In this document: positions 44,845 through 54,096 of the stretch, in pieces
How the letters are laid out: each line of letters opens with the position of its first letter
How positions within the stretch are numbered: the stretch's first letter is position 1
DNA from: Chitinophaga pinensis
GTDB taxonomy: Bacteria; Bacteroidota; Bacteroidia; Chitinophagales; CAMDFR01
DNA length: 64,000 nt
Direction of reading: 5' to 3'
NCBI GenBank assembly: GCA_945860705.1
Contig: CAMART010000014.1
Coordinates: forward strand, 1 to 64,000
Position numbers and translations under genes: made by a program
The notes under the pieces: model-generated
Database searches by the model: none
What the model was told of the DNA's origin: nothing
What the model saw: the letters and a program-made list of their open reading frames with translations, nothing else

Positions 44845-46149
44845 ATGTTAGTACTCCCATTTGTAATTTTTTTATTATTAATTGCATTGGGTCCTATATT
44901 TTTTGCAAAGTGGTGGCATAAATACTATAAGCATACTGCTGTTTTTTTTACGGTGTTTATTATCGTTATCAGTTTGATTCTCGACTTTTCTCATTTGCAT
45001 TTATTTATTCATACAGCATTTGAATATATCTCATTCATTACACTATTAGCCTCTCTTTATTTTGCTACAGCAGGTATTGTTATCAAAACAGATGAAAACG
45101 GAACTCCATTAGCCAACTCTATTCTATTATTAATAGGAGCAATTTTAGCAAGTGTTATTGGTACAACAGGTGCAGCTATGATTCTTATTCGTCCTTTTAT
45201 AAATATGAATAAAAATAGATTGCTCCCATATCAAAAAGTATTTTTTATTTTTATAGTATGCAATGCTGGTGGTATGTTATCACCTATTGGCGATCCACCA
45301 TTGTTTATGGGCTTTCTAAAAGGTATTCCGTTTTTTTGGATTTCACTCAAAACCTTTCCATTTTGGCTTTTGACAAATGGTTTATTGATTGCTGTTTTTT
45401 ATTATTTTGATAGAAATAAAAACCCTATTCAGTTTGACCATAATCCAGGTATTCTCAATTTAAAATTGGAAGGTAGTAGTAATGTGCTATTTCTATTTTT
45501 AACTTTAGTACTTCTATTTGTAGACCCAAATATCCCAGGTATGGATTGGGTTCCATATATTCCATACCATGAATTAAAACTCTCTTTTATCAGGGAAATA
45601 TCATTGATTATTTTATGTTGGGCATCCTATAGATATACCGATAAAGCCTTAATGAAAAAAAATGACTTCACTACCGAACCTATCAAAGAAGTAGCTTTCA
45701 TTTTTATGGCTTTATTTTTTACCATGAGTCCTGCACTCATATTGATTGCAAAATGGTCAAGTTTACCAAGTCTAAAAGGGTATATTACTAATGATTTTTT
45801 ATATCTATTTACAGGAATTTGTTCATCGGTACTAGACAATGCACCGTCCTATCTCACAGCACTTTCAGCCTCTATGGGTAGTGTAGGATTAGATATCAAC
45901 TTGCCTAAAGATATTATGAGTATGATAGAAAGCAAAGTGTTTTCCCAAGTAGTAGTAATATCTGTTGCTTCTGTTATATTTGGTGCCTGCACATATTTAG
46001 GCAATGCGCCTAACTTTATGGTGAAGGCAGTTGCTGAACAAAAAGGAATAAAAATGCCGAGTTTTTTTGAGTATATATTTAAGTTTACATTGCCTATTTT
46101 AGTGCCAATTCTATTTGCAAATTGGGTATTGATTAAAATTTTATATTGA
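44845..46149 (+). CDS. Sodium:proton antiporter (NhaD/citrate-transporter-like)
   Basis: The 434-residue integral membrane protein has roughly eleven hydrophobic segments. It has the ion transporter superfamily marks ASVIGTTGAAMILIRP and NAGGMLSPIGDPPLFMGFL in the first half, and GICSSVLDNAPSYLTALSA and FGACTYLGNAPNFMVKAVAE in the second, which form the two inverted re-entrant halves. Proteins of this type are annotated as sodium:proton antiporters in Bacteroidota, though the ion has not been tested here. It follows the dehydrogenase by one base, suggesting joint expression. Confidence 0.85.
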   Translation: MLVLPFVIFLLLIALGPIFFAKWWHKYYKHTAVFFTVFIIVISLILDFSHLHLFIHTAFEYISFITLLASLYFATAGIVIKTDENGTPLANSILLLIGAILASVIGTTGAAMILIRPFINMNKNRLLPYQKVFFIFIVCNAGGMLSPIGDPPLFMGFLKGIPFFWISLKTFPFWLLTNGLLIAVFYYFDRNKNPIQFDHNPGILNLKLEGSSNVLFLFLTLVLLFVDPNIPGMDWVPYIPYHELKLSFIREISLIILCWASYRYTDKALMKKNDFTTEPIKEVAFIFMALFFTMSPALILIAKWSSLPSLKGYITNDFLYLFTGICSSVLDNAPSYLTALSASMGSVGLDINLPKDIMSMIESKVFSQVVVISVASVIFGACTYLGNAPNFMVKAVAEQKGIKMPSFFEYIFKFTLPILVPILFANWVLIKILY

Positions 46150-46155
46150 ATTTAA

Positions 46156-47508
46156 ATGAAAGGTAAAAGGTTATATTTATTGATTACTTCTTTAGATAAA
46201 ACAGAACATAGACAATTAATTAATCTATGTAAAAATACTAAGGATAAAAGAATAGAATTATTAACCAGATTACTATTAAAAAAAATTTCTTCAGAAAAAA
46301 TATTTTTAAATATACTTGATGATGTTCAATTAAGCTTTAATAATAATGAGTTAGAGTCAGATAAAAAATTAAGGCGATACGTCGACTATTCTTGTAAGCA
46401 AATAGAATCAGTCTTATTATTTAATGAACTTGAGAATAATAAATTTGTTAGAACTAAAAATTTAGCAAAAATATTTGATAAAAAAAATCAAGATGAACTC
46501 ACTAAATACTATAATGATTCTACAATAAATATAGCGAAAGAAAGTTCAATAAATTCAGGCATTGAGGTGCACTATGATATTAAAATGCGTTGGTTAGCAA
46601 GAAATCAATTCAAGCAAGATATTATAGATTTAAAAAATACATTACATGCAAAAAAAATAATTATTAATGAACATTATCATGAAGAAATGACATCGTATTA
46701 TAATGTTCTATCAGGATTGTTTTTAGATAACCCTAAAGATATACTTGTAAAAAATCAAATTCCCAAATATGATACAATAAAGTCATTGCAAAAAAGTACT
46801 TCTGATGAATTTAATAAATTGCTTTATGGAATAGCATTAGCAAGATTTAATTTTTTTAATAAAAATAAATTATTCCAATCTATAGAATTGTTATTGAAAG
46901 ATAATGCTCGTTCAAATTTGTCTTCAGATAATAAGGATAAAATTTCTAGAAGTATATTGTTTTTAAAAAATACAGCAGGATTGTATTACGGACAGCCAAT
47001 AAATAAGATGATAGATGATGCAAAATATATTTTTAATATTATGATCAATTATCAATATTACGATTCGATTAGTTTTTTCTTTTTAGTCTTTTTTCATTTG
47101 ATAGATGAAGATTTTTATCAAGCAGATATATTGTTAAAGAAATATTCTACTGCGTTTTTTAAAGGTAAAAAAAATGAATATTATCTTTTCTTACAAGCAT
47201 TTAAAAATTTCCAATTAGGATTTTTTGATAATGCACTTACTGAACTGCCCCAATTAGCTTATTCTTCAAGTCAGTATTTGGCTATTTGGAGTAGATTGCT
47301 AGAAATAAAAATTCACCAAATCCTTAAAAATGACTTATTGCTAAATTCTCTAATAAATAGGGCAAATAGATATGTATTAAATAATAAAGAAAAAAATATA
47401 CTATCTGAACCATGTCTATATGTACTAAAAAATATAGAAAATAAAAAAAACATTATAAAAAACAATAATTCGTTATTCAAGTTTTATGAACTAATACTTG
47501 CAAAATAA
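46156..47508 (+). CDS. Unrecognised helical protein, 450 residues
   Basis: I do not recognise this protein. It is highly Lys/Asn/Ile-rich and predicted almost entirely helical, with no signal peptide or membrane segment. The N-terminus (KRLYLLITSLDKTEHRQL) vaguely recalls a group of uncharacterised Bacteroidota proteins that begin with a short helical Leu-Ser-Lys-Glu pattern and continue with TPR-like repeats. Blocks such as YYLFLQAFKNFQLGFFDNAL (about residues 340-360) would fit TPR helices. It lies 6 bases after the antiporter stop, so it may share its transcript. Its AT content is even higher than that of its neighbours. Confidence 0.6.
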   Translation: MKGKRLYLLITSLDKTEHRQLINLCKNTKDKRIELLTRLLLKKISSEKIFLNILDDVQLSFNNNELESDKKLRRYVDYSCKQIESVLLFNELENNKFVRTKNLAKIFDKKNQDELTKYYNDSTINIAKESSINSGIEVHYDIKMRWLARNQFKQDIIDLKNTLHAKKIIINEHYHEEMTSYYNVLSGLFLDNPKDILVKNQIPKYDTIKSLQKSTSDEFNKLLYGIALARFNFFNKNKLFQSIELLLKDNARSNLSSDNKDKISRSILFLKNTAGLYYGQPINKMIDDAKYIFNIMINYQYYDSISFFFLVFFHLIDEDFYQADILLKKYSTAFFKGKKNEYYLFLQAFKNFQLGFFDNALTELPQLAYSSSQYLAIWSRLLEIKIHQILKNDLLLNSLINRANRYVLNNKEKNILSEPCLYVLKNIENKKNIIKNNNSLFKFYELILAK

Positions 47509-47653
47509 GTAGGGCAATTTGATATTAAAATATTTCATATAATTAACTACACTTCATTGGTCTTTAATAACTTTATACATGCGTGTATGTAGCTATTATT
47601 AACGCTATATACATGTATCGTTATTTTTTTGTTAATTAATTATAAGTATTTAG

Positions 47654-49663
47654 ATGAAAGTAAGTTGTTGTAAAATAATTGCATTATTATTTATTTGTTG
47701 TTTTATCCCAAATTTTGCACATTCTCAAGTAGTAATCAATGAAGTCATGCACTACCCGTCAGGCGCTCAAGGTATAATTAGTGCAGGTACTGAATATGTT
47801 GAATTGTTTAATACAAATCCGTGCACAAGTGCTAATATTGGTTGTTGGATTATTGGTATAGCTGATGTAGATGGAATTGCTAATAATCGTGGAAGCATAG
47901 TATTACCAGCCACAGCAAGCATACCTCCACTTGGCCATTATGTAATTGGAACTACTTCGTCCTCTGCAGATTCAAATTCAATAGATTTTAAAACAAATAG
48001 AAATACTAGTAGATATTGTGCTACTGGATCATTTATCTTAGCAAATGGAGATGGATGGGTAGGATTATATGATGCTAGTGGTATACCAGTAGATGCATTA
48101 TATTGGACAGTAAACGCAAGTGAATCTTCAAAAATAACTACAGATGGTGATTTAGATGATAGCCCTTGTATTACCACTACAGCCTCAGGCTGTCCAGCAG
48201 TTGCAAGTTTACTTTCTCCAAAAAATATTTTTTTAACTTATCCTACTCGAATTTCTTATGGTGGTCAGTATGTAAATGCCAATACTTTTAGTAGAATACC
48301 TGATGGTGGTACTTGGACTAGAGCTGTTACACCATCAATTAATGATTTAACTGTTGGTAATTGCAACGGAGGAGCAGGAGCTTGTATTGTGCCATCTGGA
48401 GCATTAAGGGATACTTTTGATGTTAGTATTTGTAACGGTCAGTCTTATTTATTTAATGGAATCAATAGAACTAGTGTTGGTTTTTATTTGGATACTTTTC
48501 CTCGTTCTGGAGGTTGTGATAGTATTGCAGTTTTAAACTTAATAATAAAACCTTCTAGAACTGGAAGTTTGTCAGCATCTATTTGCCCTAGTAGTAGTTA
48601 TTTATTTAATGGAATTAATAGAACTACAGCAGGTGCGTATTTAGATACATTAATAGGTAGTAATGGATGTGATTCTATTTTAACATTAAATCTATCATTA
48701 TTGCCTACAAGTAATGGTACATTAAGCGTGTTTATTTGTGAAGGTTCTAGCTATTTATTTAATGGGATTAACGTTAGTATACCAGGAGTATATTTAGATA
48801 CTTTTGTAGGTGTCAATGGATGTGATTCTTTTCTAACTCTTAATCTAAGGAACTACTTAAAAGATTCAACTATCATTACCCAAAATATTTGTACTGGTAG
48901 TTCATATTTATTCAATGGTATCAATAGAACTGCAAGTGGTATATATAAAGATACACTTACTAATAGAAATGGATGTGATAGTCTTATTACATTATTGCTA
49001 TCAGTAAATAATTCAGATACTACTATCAGCAATAGAACTATTTGCATTGGAGAAGCTATAAATTCAATCTATTATACGAATGATACTACAGTTATAAATA
49101 ATTATACAAATAGATTCGGATGTGATTCATTCTATCAATTGAATATTGTTGTGTATCCATTACCAACGGTAAATGCTGGGAACGATACAACTATATCAGC
49201 AGGTAATACTGCTATACTTATAGCTTCTGGAGCAGCAAATTATTCTTGGAATAATGCTACCATTGGTGCTGTCAATTCAGTGTCTCCTAGTGTATCTACA
49301 ACTTATATAGTCACTGGAACCGATGCCAATAATTGTTCTAATATTGATTCTGTAAATGTATATATTATACCGCTAGATGATTCTGTTTATATAGTTATTC
49401 CAAGCGCATTTACTCCTAATGGCGATGGATTGAATGATATCTATAAAATACTAGCGACTAAAAATCTAACATTAAAATCATTTACAATTTTTAATAGATG
49501 GGGTGAGTTAGTTTTTAGTTCTAATGATATAAGCATTGGTTGGGATGGTAGATTTAAAGATAGAGAGCAACCGATAGGCACTTTTGTTTATTATATAGAA
49601 GCATTAAAGATTAGTAACAAAGACAACTACAATATAACTGGCACAGTTACATTAATTAGATAA
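47654..49663 (+). CDS. T9SS type B cargo with lamin-tail domain and tandem repeats
   Basis: The 669-residue secreted protein has a signal peptide (about residues 1-25, ending HSQ). A lamin-tail domain follows (about 26-140: VVINEVMHYPSG, EYVELFNT). Four 51-residue repeats and a degenerate fifth come next (about 245-500), each with a SYLFNGINRT-like strand and a GCDSIxxLNL end. An Ig-like repeat and a C-terminal type B sorting domain finish it (IPSAFTPNGDGLNDIYKI, FNRWGELVFSS, ending VTLIR). It is exported by the T9SS to the surface. A type A cargo gene starts 14 bases downstream. Confidence 0.88.
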   Translation: MKVSCCKIIALLFICCFIPNFAHSQVVINEVMHYPSGAQGIISAGTEYVELFNTNPCTSANIGCWIIGIADVDGIANNRGSIVLPATASIPPLGHYVIGTTSSSADSNSIDFKTNRNTSRYCATGSFILANGDGWVGLYDASGIPVDALYWTVNASESSKITTDGDLDDSPCITTTASGCPAVASLLSPKNIFLTYPTRISYGGQYVNANTFSRIPDGGTWTRAVTPSINDLTVGNCNGGAGACIVPSGALRDTFDVSICNGQSYLFNGINRTSVGFYLDTFPRSGGCDSIAVLNLIIKPSRTGSLSASICPSSSYLFNGINRTTAGAYLDTLIGSNGCDSILTLNLSLLPTSNGTLSVFICEGSSYLFNGINVSIPGVYLDTFVGVNGCDSFLTLNLRNYLKDSTIITQNICTGSSYLFNGINRTASGIYKDTLTNRNGCDSLITLLLSVNNSDTTISNRTICIGEAINSIYYTNDTTVINNYTNRFGCDSFYQLNIVVYPLPTVNAGNDTTISAGNTAILIASGAANYSWNNATIGAVNSVSPSVSTTYIVTGTDANNCSNIDSVNVYIIPLDDSVYIVIPSAFTPNGDGLNDIYKILATKNLTLKSFTIFNRWGELVFSSNDISIGWDGRFKDREQPIGTFVYYIEALKISNKDNYNITGTVTLIR

Positions 49664-49677
49664 AATAATTTTATGAG

Positions 49678-52064
49678 ATGTATATAATTAATAAAATACT
49701 ATTTTTTGGAGTCACTACTTTTTTATTAATGGCAGTGTTGCAAATACATGCTCAGACCATAGGAGATTATAGATCTAAAATTTCGGGAAATTGGAATGTA
49801 GCAGCTACTTGGGAAACATGGAATGGCACCTCATGGATAGTAAGTGGTACACCAAGTTCGGCCAACCAAAATATAACTATTCAAAACGGACACATAGTAA
49901 CTATCACTGCAAATGTAACTATAGATCAAACAACCATTCTAGCTGGTGGTAAAGTAATTTTATCTGCTGGTACTTTGACAATTGCAAATGGCACAGGCAC
50001 AGATTTTATTATTGCAGGGATATACGAAAGAACTTCAATAAGTACTTCCATTACTATTAGTGCAGGAGCAAATATCTCATGCAGTAGTGGTGGATTATAT
50101 ACTCACAAAGTAGCTGGAGGTTCTGTACCTACTATCACTTGGGACAATGGTTCGGTATTAAGACTAGATAGTAGTGCTCTTTCCAATCTCAATCAAAGTT
50201 TTTGGAATGTAGAAGTGACTGGTGGAAATGCTAGTTCATTAAGCACTGATAATACAAGTAGAACAATGACAATACGAAATGATTTTAAACTTCAAGGAGG
50301 TAATTTTTATCTTAAAAATGGAGGACTGTCAGGTGGTACACACGTTATCAGAGTTCAAGGACAATATTTAGAAAGTGGAGGTTCATTCAATTGGAATTCG
50401 AGTTCTTCAGATAATACTAGTGTACTAAAAATTGAAGTAGAAAAAGATTTAATTGTTTCAGGTGGCGCTTGGTCAGGATTTGTTTCCTCTACAGACTGTA
50501 ATTCTGGAGTTTATTTTTTAGGCACTGGAGAACAAACTTATAGTACTATACTTGAGCATAATGCTACAGGTGCTGTGAGAAATAGATTTTATTATAAAAC
50601 TACTGGAGGTCCTACAGCACTTCATGAGATATACAATGGTAGTATAGCTCAATTTAGCATTAACGGTACTTGTGGCACTATAGTAGGATTTTCACCATGG
50701 CCAACATCAGGTTCTCTACTTCAAACTTTTACTATAAATAATACTAGTGGTGTTACGCTACGAGATAATAGAACTATAAATGATACGCTTTATAGAACTA
50801 AAGGAAGTATTACATTATCTTCTTCTACTATTACTTATGCAAGCAATGCAGCACTAGCATATAATGGTACTGTAGCTATCAATACAGAAAATGCAGAGTT
50901 TCCTTTATCAAATGGCCCAAAGCATCTTATTATAAATAATAATTCTGGTGTTACACTTCATAGCGATAGAACTATTGCAGGCAATCTTCATTTTCAAAAT
51001 GGATTATTGAATACTGGTTCTTGTATAAGTGCTACCAATAATACTATGCTTGTACTTGCATCTGGCTCTTCAGTTACAGGTGCAAATAACAATCGATATG
51101 TAAATGGAATTTTAAGAAAAATTGGTAATACTGCATTTACATTTCCTATAGGAATAATGGTCAGTATGCACCAATCGGTATTTCTGCACCTACTAATATT
51201 AGTGACCATTTTACAGCTTGTTATTTAAATACAAATCCTGATATCCCTTATACAAGATCTTCAAAAGTTGCATCAATACATCATGTAAGCTCTTGTGAAT
51301 ATTGGCATCTCAATAGAACCAATGGAAGTAGCAATGTAAATGTAATTTTAAGTTGGGCAAACAGAAGCTGTGGAGTAGCTGATTTATCTATGTTGCGCGT
51401 ATGCAGATGGAATGGTACTCAGTGGGAAAATGAAGGCAATACGCTTACTTCTGGCGATACTTCTGCTGGTACTATTCGTTCAGCTACAGTTGCTTCGTTC
51501 AGCCCTTTCACACTTGGTAGTACCAATGCTATCAATATACTTCCCGTAGAATTAATAGATTTTTCAGTAGTACAAAAAAATAATCATCAGCTTATTCAAT
51601 GGACTACTGCAACTGAAATTGAAAATGATTTTTTTAGTGTAGAAAAATCTTATGATGCAAGCAACTGGACTAAAATAGCAGAAATAAAAGGCGCTGGCAA
51701 TTCATCACAGATTTTAAATTATGAGTTTTTAGATTATGAGTTGTGTAATTCTACTTGTTATTTCAGAATAAAACAAACAGACTATAATGGAGATTATACT
51801 TATTCTAATACTCTTGCAAAATCTCCAAAAAATAATGTAAAAAGCGTAGTCTCTTATTTTAATGAAAATAATCTTATACTGGAATCTACAAAAAAAATTC
51901 GAGCTATTACTAGCTATAATTCTATGATGCAAAAAATAGATTATACATCATTGTTAAATAGCAATATTGCACATATCAATACCGCTATTTGGCCAGCAGG
52001 TATTTACTTTATAGAATTGCAAAGCGAAGACAATTCGAGTGAGATTTATAAAATAGTTAAGTAA
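49678..52064 (+). pseudogene. T9SS type A cargo protein, broken by a single-base frameshift
   Basis: Two frames together encode a secreted protein of about 795 residues. The first (from ATG 49678) has a signal peptide and a G8-like beta-helix region (SGNWNVAATWETWNG, TITANVTIDQTTILAGGKV). It runs to FPIG near 51150. The second frame continues with NNGQYAPIGISAPTN through an Ig-like region (LPVELIDFSVVQ, WTTATEIENDFFSVEKS) to a type A sorting domain (GIYFIELQSED, ending KIVK). Inserting one A in GGAATAATGG at 51151-51160 restores FPIGNNGQYAPIG, a pattern common in such proteins. It may be a real mutation or a sequence error. It follows the type B repeat-protein gene by 14 bases. Confidence 0.8.
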
Positions 52065-52107
52065 GTACTAATATTATTTGCTACTTTTAGAGTGCAAATT
52101 TTTTTTT

Positions 52108-53082
52108 GTGCAAAAAATAGAAGCACCTATAGAGATACATGCATATACTGGCTATGGCAATAAAAATAGTATTTATTGCTATGGTAGAATACTCAAAAAA
52201 ACCAAGCTATACAATAATAATAGTAATAATAAATTGCTTCAACTTATCAATACTATCAAGCGATTGAGAAGTGGTGAGTTACCCCATTTTAATTTTACTT
52301 TTGATATCAATGGATTTACCAAAAAACATAAAACGAATACAGAAGGATTTTATTTAATTCATGAAAAAATTAACAATGAAAAAAAATCTAATCTAGAAGA
52401 AATCACTATCAAAGTGCTTCAAGAAGATGTATCAAAAAAGTTTAAAAAATCGATAAGTATAGAAGTAACCAGTGAAATTATTTTTCCAAAAGAAAATGCT
52501 ACCTTAGGTTTTATAAGTGACTTAGACGATACGATCATCAAAACAGATGTACTTTCTAAGTATAGATGGAAAATGTTTTACAATTCATTTTTACTCAATG
52601 TGACTTCACGCAAAGCTATACATGGCACTAGTGCATGGTATAATAAGATGCATAAAAACCTTCACCCGTTTTTTTATGTGTCCAATAGTCCATGGAATTT
52701 TTATGATTATATCACTCAGTTTCTTCACCTCAACGAATACCCAAAAGGACCATTATTGCTGAGAGATTATGGAAGGAAAGCTACAGATGCACTTCAAGAC
52801 TACGAGCAACACAAAAAACACGAGATAGAAAAAATAATAGAGATGTATCCTCAGCTACAATTTGTATTGATAGGTGATGGAGGTGAGCGAGATGCAGATA
52901 TTTATCTTGAGATGTATCAAAAATATCCGGGCAAAATCAAAGCGATTTTTATTAGAAGATTGGGTGATATATTTCATCAGTCACGCCTAGAAAAACTAGC
53001 AGAAGGACACGAAGATTATTTTTTTCTTTTTAAAAAAGCCGAAGAAGCTGAAGTGATTGCAACGAGGTTGGGGTTGGTTTAG
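52108..53082 (+). CDS. App1-like (DUF2183) phosphatase
   Basis: From GTG 52108 the protein is 324 residues; a TTG ten codons earlier is possible. It has the HAD-type motif FISDLDDTIIKTDV (about residues 142-155), then FYVSNSPWNFYDYI and LIGDGGERDADIYLE, the three motifs of the yeast App1 phosphatidate phosphatase catalytic domain. A short N-terminal beta domain (IHAYTGYGNKNSIYCYGRIL) precedes it, typical of the bacterial family. The substrate in bacteria is unknown. Its stop overlaps the first copy of the 26-bp repeat that brackets the second REP/RAYT island. Confidence 0.85.
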   Translation: MQKIEAPIEIHAYTGYGNKNSIYCYGRILKKTKLYNNNSNNKLLQLINTIKRLRSGELPHFNFTFDINGFTKKHKTNTEGFYLIHEKINNEKKSNLEEITIKVLQEDVSKKFKKSISIEVTSEIIFPKENATLGFISDLDDTIIKTDVLSKYRWKMFYNSFLLNVTSRKAIHGTSAWYNKMHKNLHPFFYVSNSPWNFYDYITQFLHLNEYPKGPLLLRDYGRKATDALQDYEQHKKHEIEKIIEMYPQLQFVLIGDGGERDADIYLEMYQKYPGKIKAIFIRRLGDIFHQSRLEKLAEGHEDYFFLFKKAEEAEVIATRLGLV

Positions 53083-53104
53083 GAAATATTTATAATATAT
53101 AATT
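53079..53104 (+). repeat. 26-bp direct repeat, copy 1 (left edge of the second island)
   Basis: This stretch (TTAGGAAATATTTATAATAT and onward) matches 54014-54039 at 25 of 26 bases. It includes the App1-like gene stop codon. The two copies bracket the palindromes and the broken transposase gene. Confidence 0.88.
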
Positions 53105-53117
53105 GTATACGGTCTCC

Positions 53118-53140
53118 ATGGTTTGTGGCTCACAAACCAT
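53118..53140 (+). repeat. REP-like palindrome A (loop GCT)
   Basis: ATGGTTTGTG pairs perfectly with CACAAACCAT around a GCT loop. The core GTTTGTG/CACAAAC occurs five times between 53118 and 53995. Confidence 0.85.
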
Positions 53141-53199
53141 AGCGCTAATGCGAACATTATCAACTTACTTAAACAAATTAGCTAATTTTCGACCCCATA

Positions 53200-53216
53200 G
53201 TTTGTGGCTCACAAAC
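53200..53216 (+). repeat. REP-like palindrome B (loop GCT)
   Basis: GTTTGTG and CACAAAC form a 7-bp stem around GCT, in the same orientation as copy A, five bases after the transposase stop (minus strand). Confidence 0.75.
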
Positions 53217-53221
53217 CAAAA

Positions 53222-53763
53222 TTAAATTCTTTCTCTATAATCCTTTATTATGTTAAATTTATCAGTATTTGTTAAATAATATCCAGCAGAAGACCAATGA
53301 TAATCTTCAGGAGCATTCGCTAACTTCCATTTTTCTTGTAATGGATTATTATGAATATAATTTAGTTTCTGTTCTAACATATTTCTTGAATATATTCTAA
53401 TAGCCAAAGGGTCTCTTTGCCATATTCTATATTTTCTGGTACTTTCATTTGTTTCAAACATTTTTAATACATTTAGATGATTTAGTTTTAAGTCTTTAAT
53501 TATTATGTGTGCAGTTTCCTTTGTAAAGCTTGCACTAGGTCTCTCTTTACATTTAATGATAAAAGTTCTACTATTAAATGAATATGATTTGGCATAATTA
53601 CAAACCCATACACTGAAATCATTTTATTCATTACTAACTTTTGCAATGAATCTATAATTATTGTTTTGTATTTATCTTGTTCTAATAATTTTTTCCATTC
53701 ATAAATTGTTAAAGTCCAAAAATATACTTCGTTTAATTCTAATAAAGAATTTCTCGCTTGCAT
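53222..53763 (-). pseudogene. REP-associated tyrosine transposase, frameshifted
   Basis: Two frames form one RAYT of about 180 residues. The first (ATG 53763) begins QARNSLLELNEVYFWTLTI and contains the HUH motif in GFVIMPNHIHLIV. The second has TRKYRIWQRDPLAIRIYS, then QKLNYIHNNPLQEKW with the candidate catalytic tyrosine, and YHWSSAGYYL. A single missing G in the codon after SLN, near 53550 (C on the plus strand), would give SLNGKERPSASF, matching SLNGKEKPVGSF of the intact transposase at 10634-11194. A start at 53847 inside a palindrome is unlikely. The copy is probably inactive unless the shift is an error. Its flanking palindromes differ from those of the first island. Confidence 0.85.
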
Positions 53764-53826
53764 GTTGGTTAATCTTATATTCAAATGTAAGAATAATAAA
53801 AATGTATTAAGATGTTTTATATATTC

Positions 53827-53845
53827 GGTTTGTGAGCCACAAACC
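53827..53845 (-). repeat. REP-like palindrome C (loop AGC)
   Basis: GGTTTGTG and CACAAACC pair around AGC, the reverse complement of the GCT loop of copies A and B. It lies 64 bases upstream of the transposase ATG, in opposite orientation to the copies downstream. Confidence 0.85.
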
Positions 53846-53848
53846 ATG

Positions 53849-53885
53849 GCATAGAAAGTGGCGACACTCTCGCCACTTTCTATGC
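53849..53885. repeat. Long perfect hairpin with 16-bp stem
   Basis: GCATAGAAAGTGGCGA at 53849-53864 pairs perfectly with 53870-53885 around CACTC. It has an unrelated sequence to the other palindromes in the island and no following T run. It could be another mobile-element recognition hairpin or a folded RNA. Confidence 0.85.
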
Positions 53886-53928
53886 ACCTTAAATTTCGTC
53901 ACTATTTATAAGGCTTATAGCGGATTCC

Positions 53929-53951
53929 ATGGTTTGTGGCTCACAAACCAT
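53929..53951 (+). repeat. REP-like palindrome D (loop GCT)
   Basis: ATGGTTTGTG and CACAAACCAT pair perfectly around GCT. It forms an opposed pair with palindrome E, 25 bases away. Confidence 0.85.
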
Positions 53952-53976
53952 AGAAAATAAGCGAAAGTATATAAGT

Positions 53977-53995
53977 GGTTTGTGAGCCACAAACC
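53977..53995 (-). repeat. REP-like palindrome E (loop AGC)
   Basis: GGTTTGTG and CACAAACC pair around AGC, in inverted orientation to palindrome D. Opposed REP pairs are a known arrangement (BIME-like). Confidence 0.85.
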
Positions 53996-54013
53996 ATGGG
54001 ATAGGAGCTTGAG

Positions 54014-54039
54014 TTAGGAAATATTTATAATACATAATT
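54014..54039 (+). repeat. 26-bp direct repeat, copy 2 (right edge of the second island)
   Basis: Matches 53079-53104 with a single T-to-C difference. It lies just before the asnS promoter region. Confidence 0.88.
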
Positions 54040-54061
54040 CTAAAAAAAATACCATTTATCT

Positions 54062-54069
54062 TACCTTTG
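54062..54069 (+). promoter_or_regulatory. -7 box upstream of asnS
   Basis: TACCTTTG fits TAnnTTTG and ends 27 bases before the asnS ATG at 54097. It sits right of the second island, so the island has not separated asnS from this box. Confidence 0.5.
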
Positions 54070-54096
54070 TACTTTATACAAAAGAATAGAAAGCAT

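Noticed and set aside
44405-44887. 160-codon minus-strand frame over the amino acid dehydrogenase
   Set aside because: Antisense to conserved coding sequence, with low-complexity Ser/Ile content; a shadow frame.
53100-54000. CRISPR-like repeats in the second island
   Set aside because: The spacing is irregular and copies occur in both orientations around a transposase; they fit REP hairpins.
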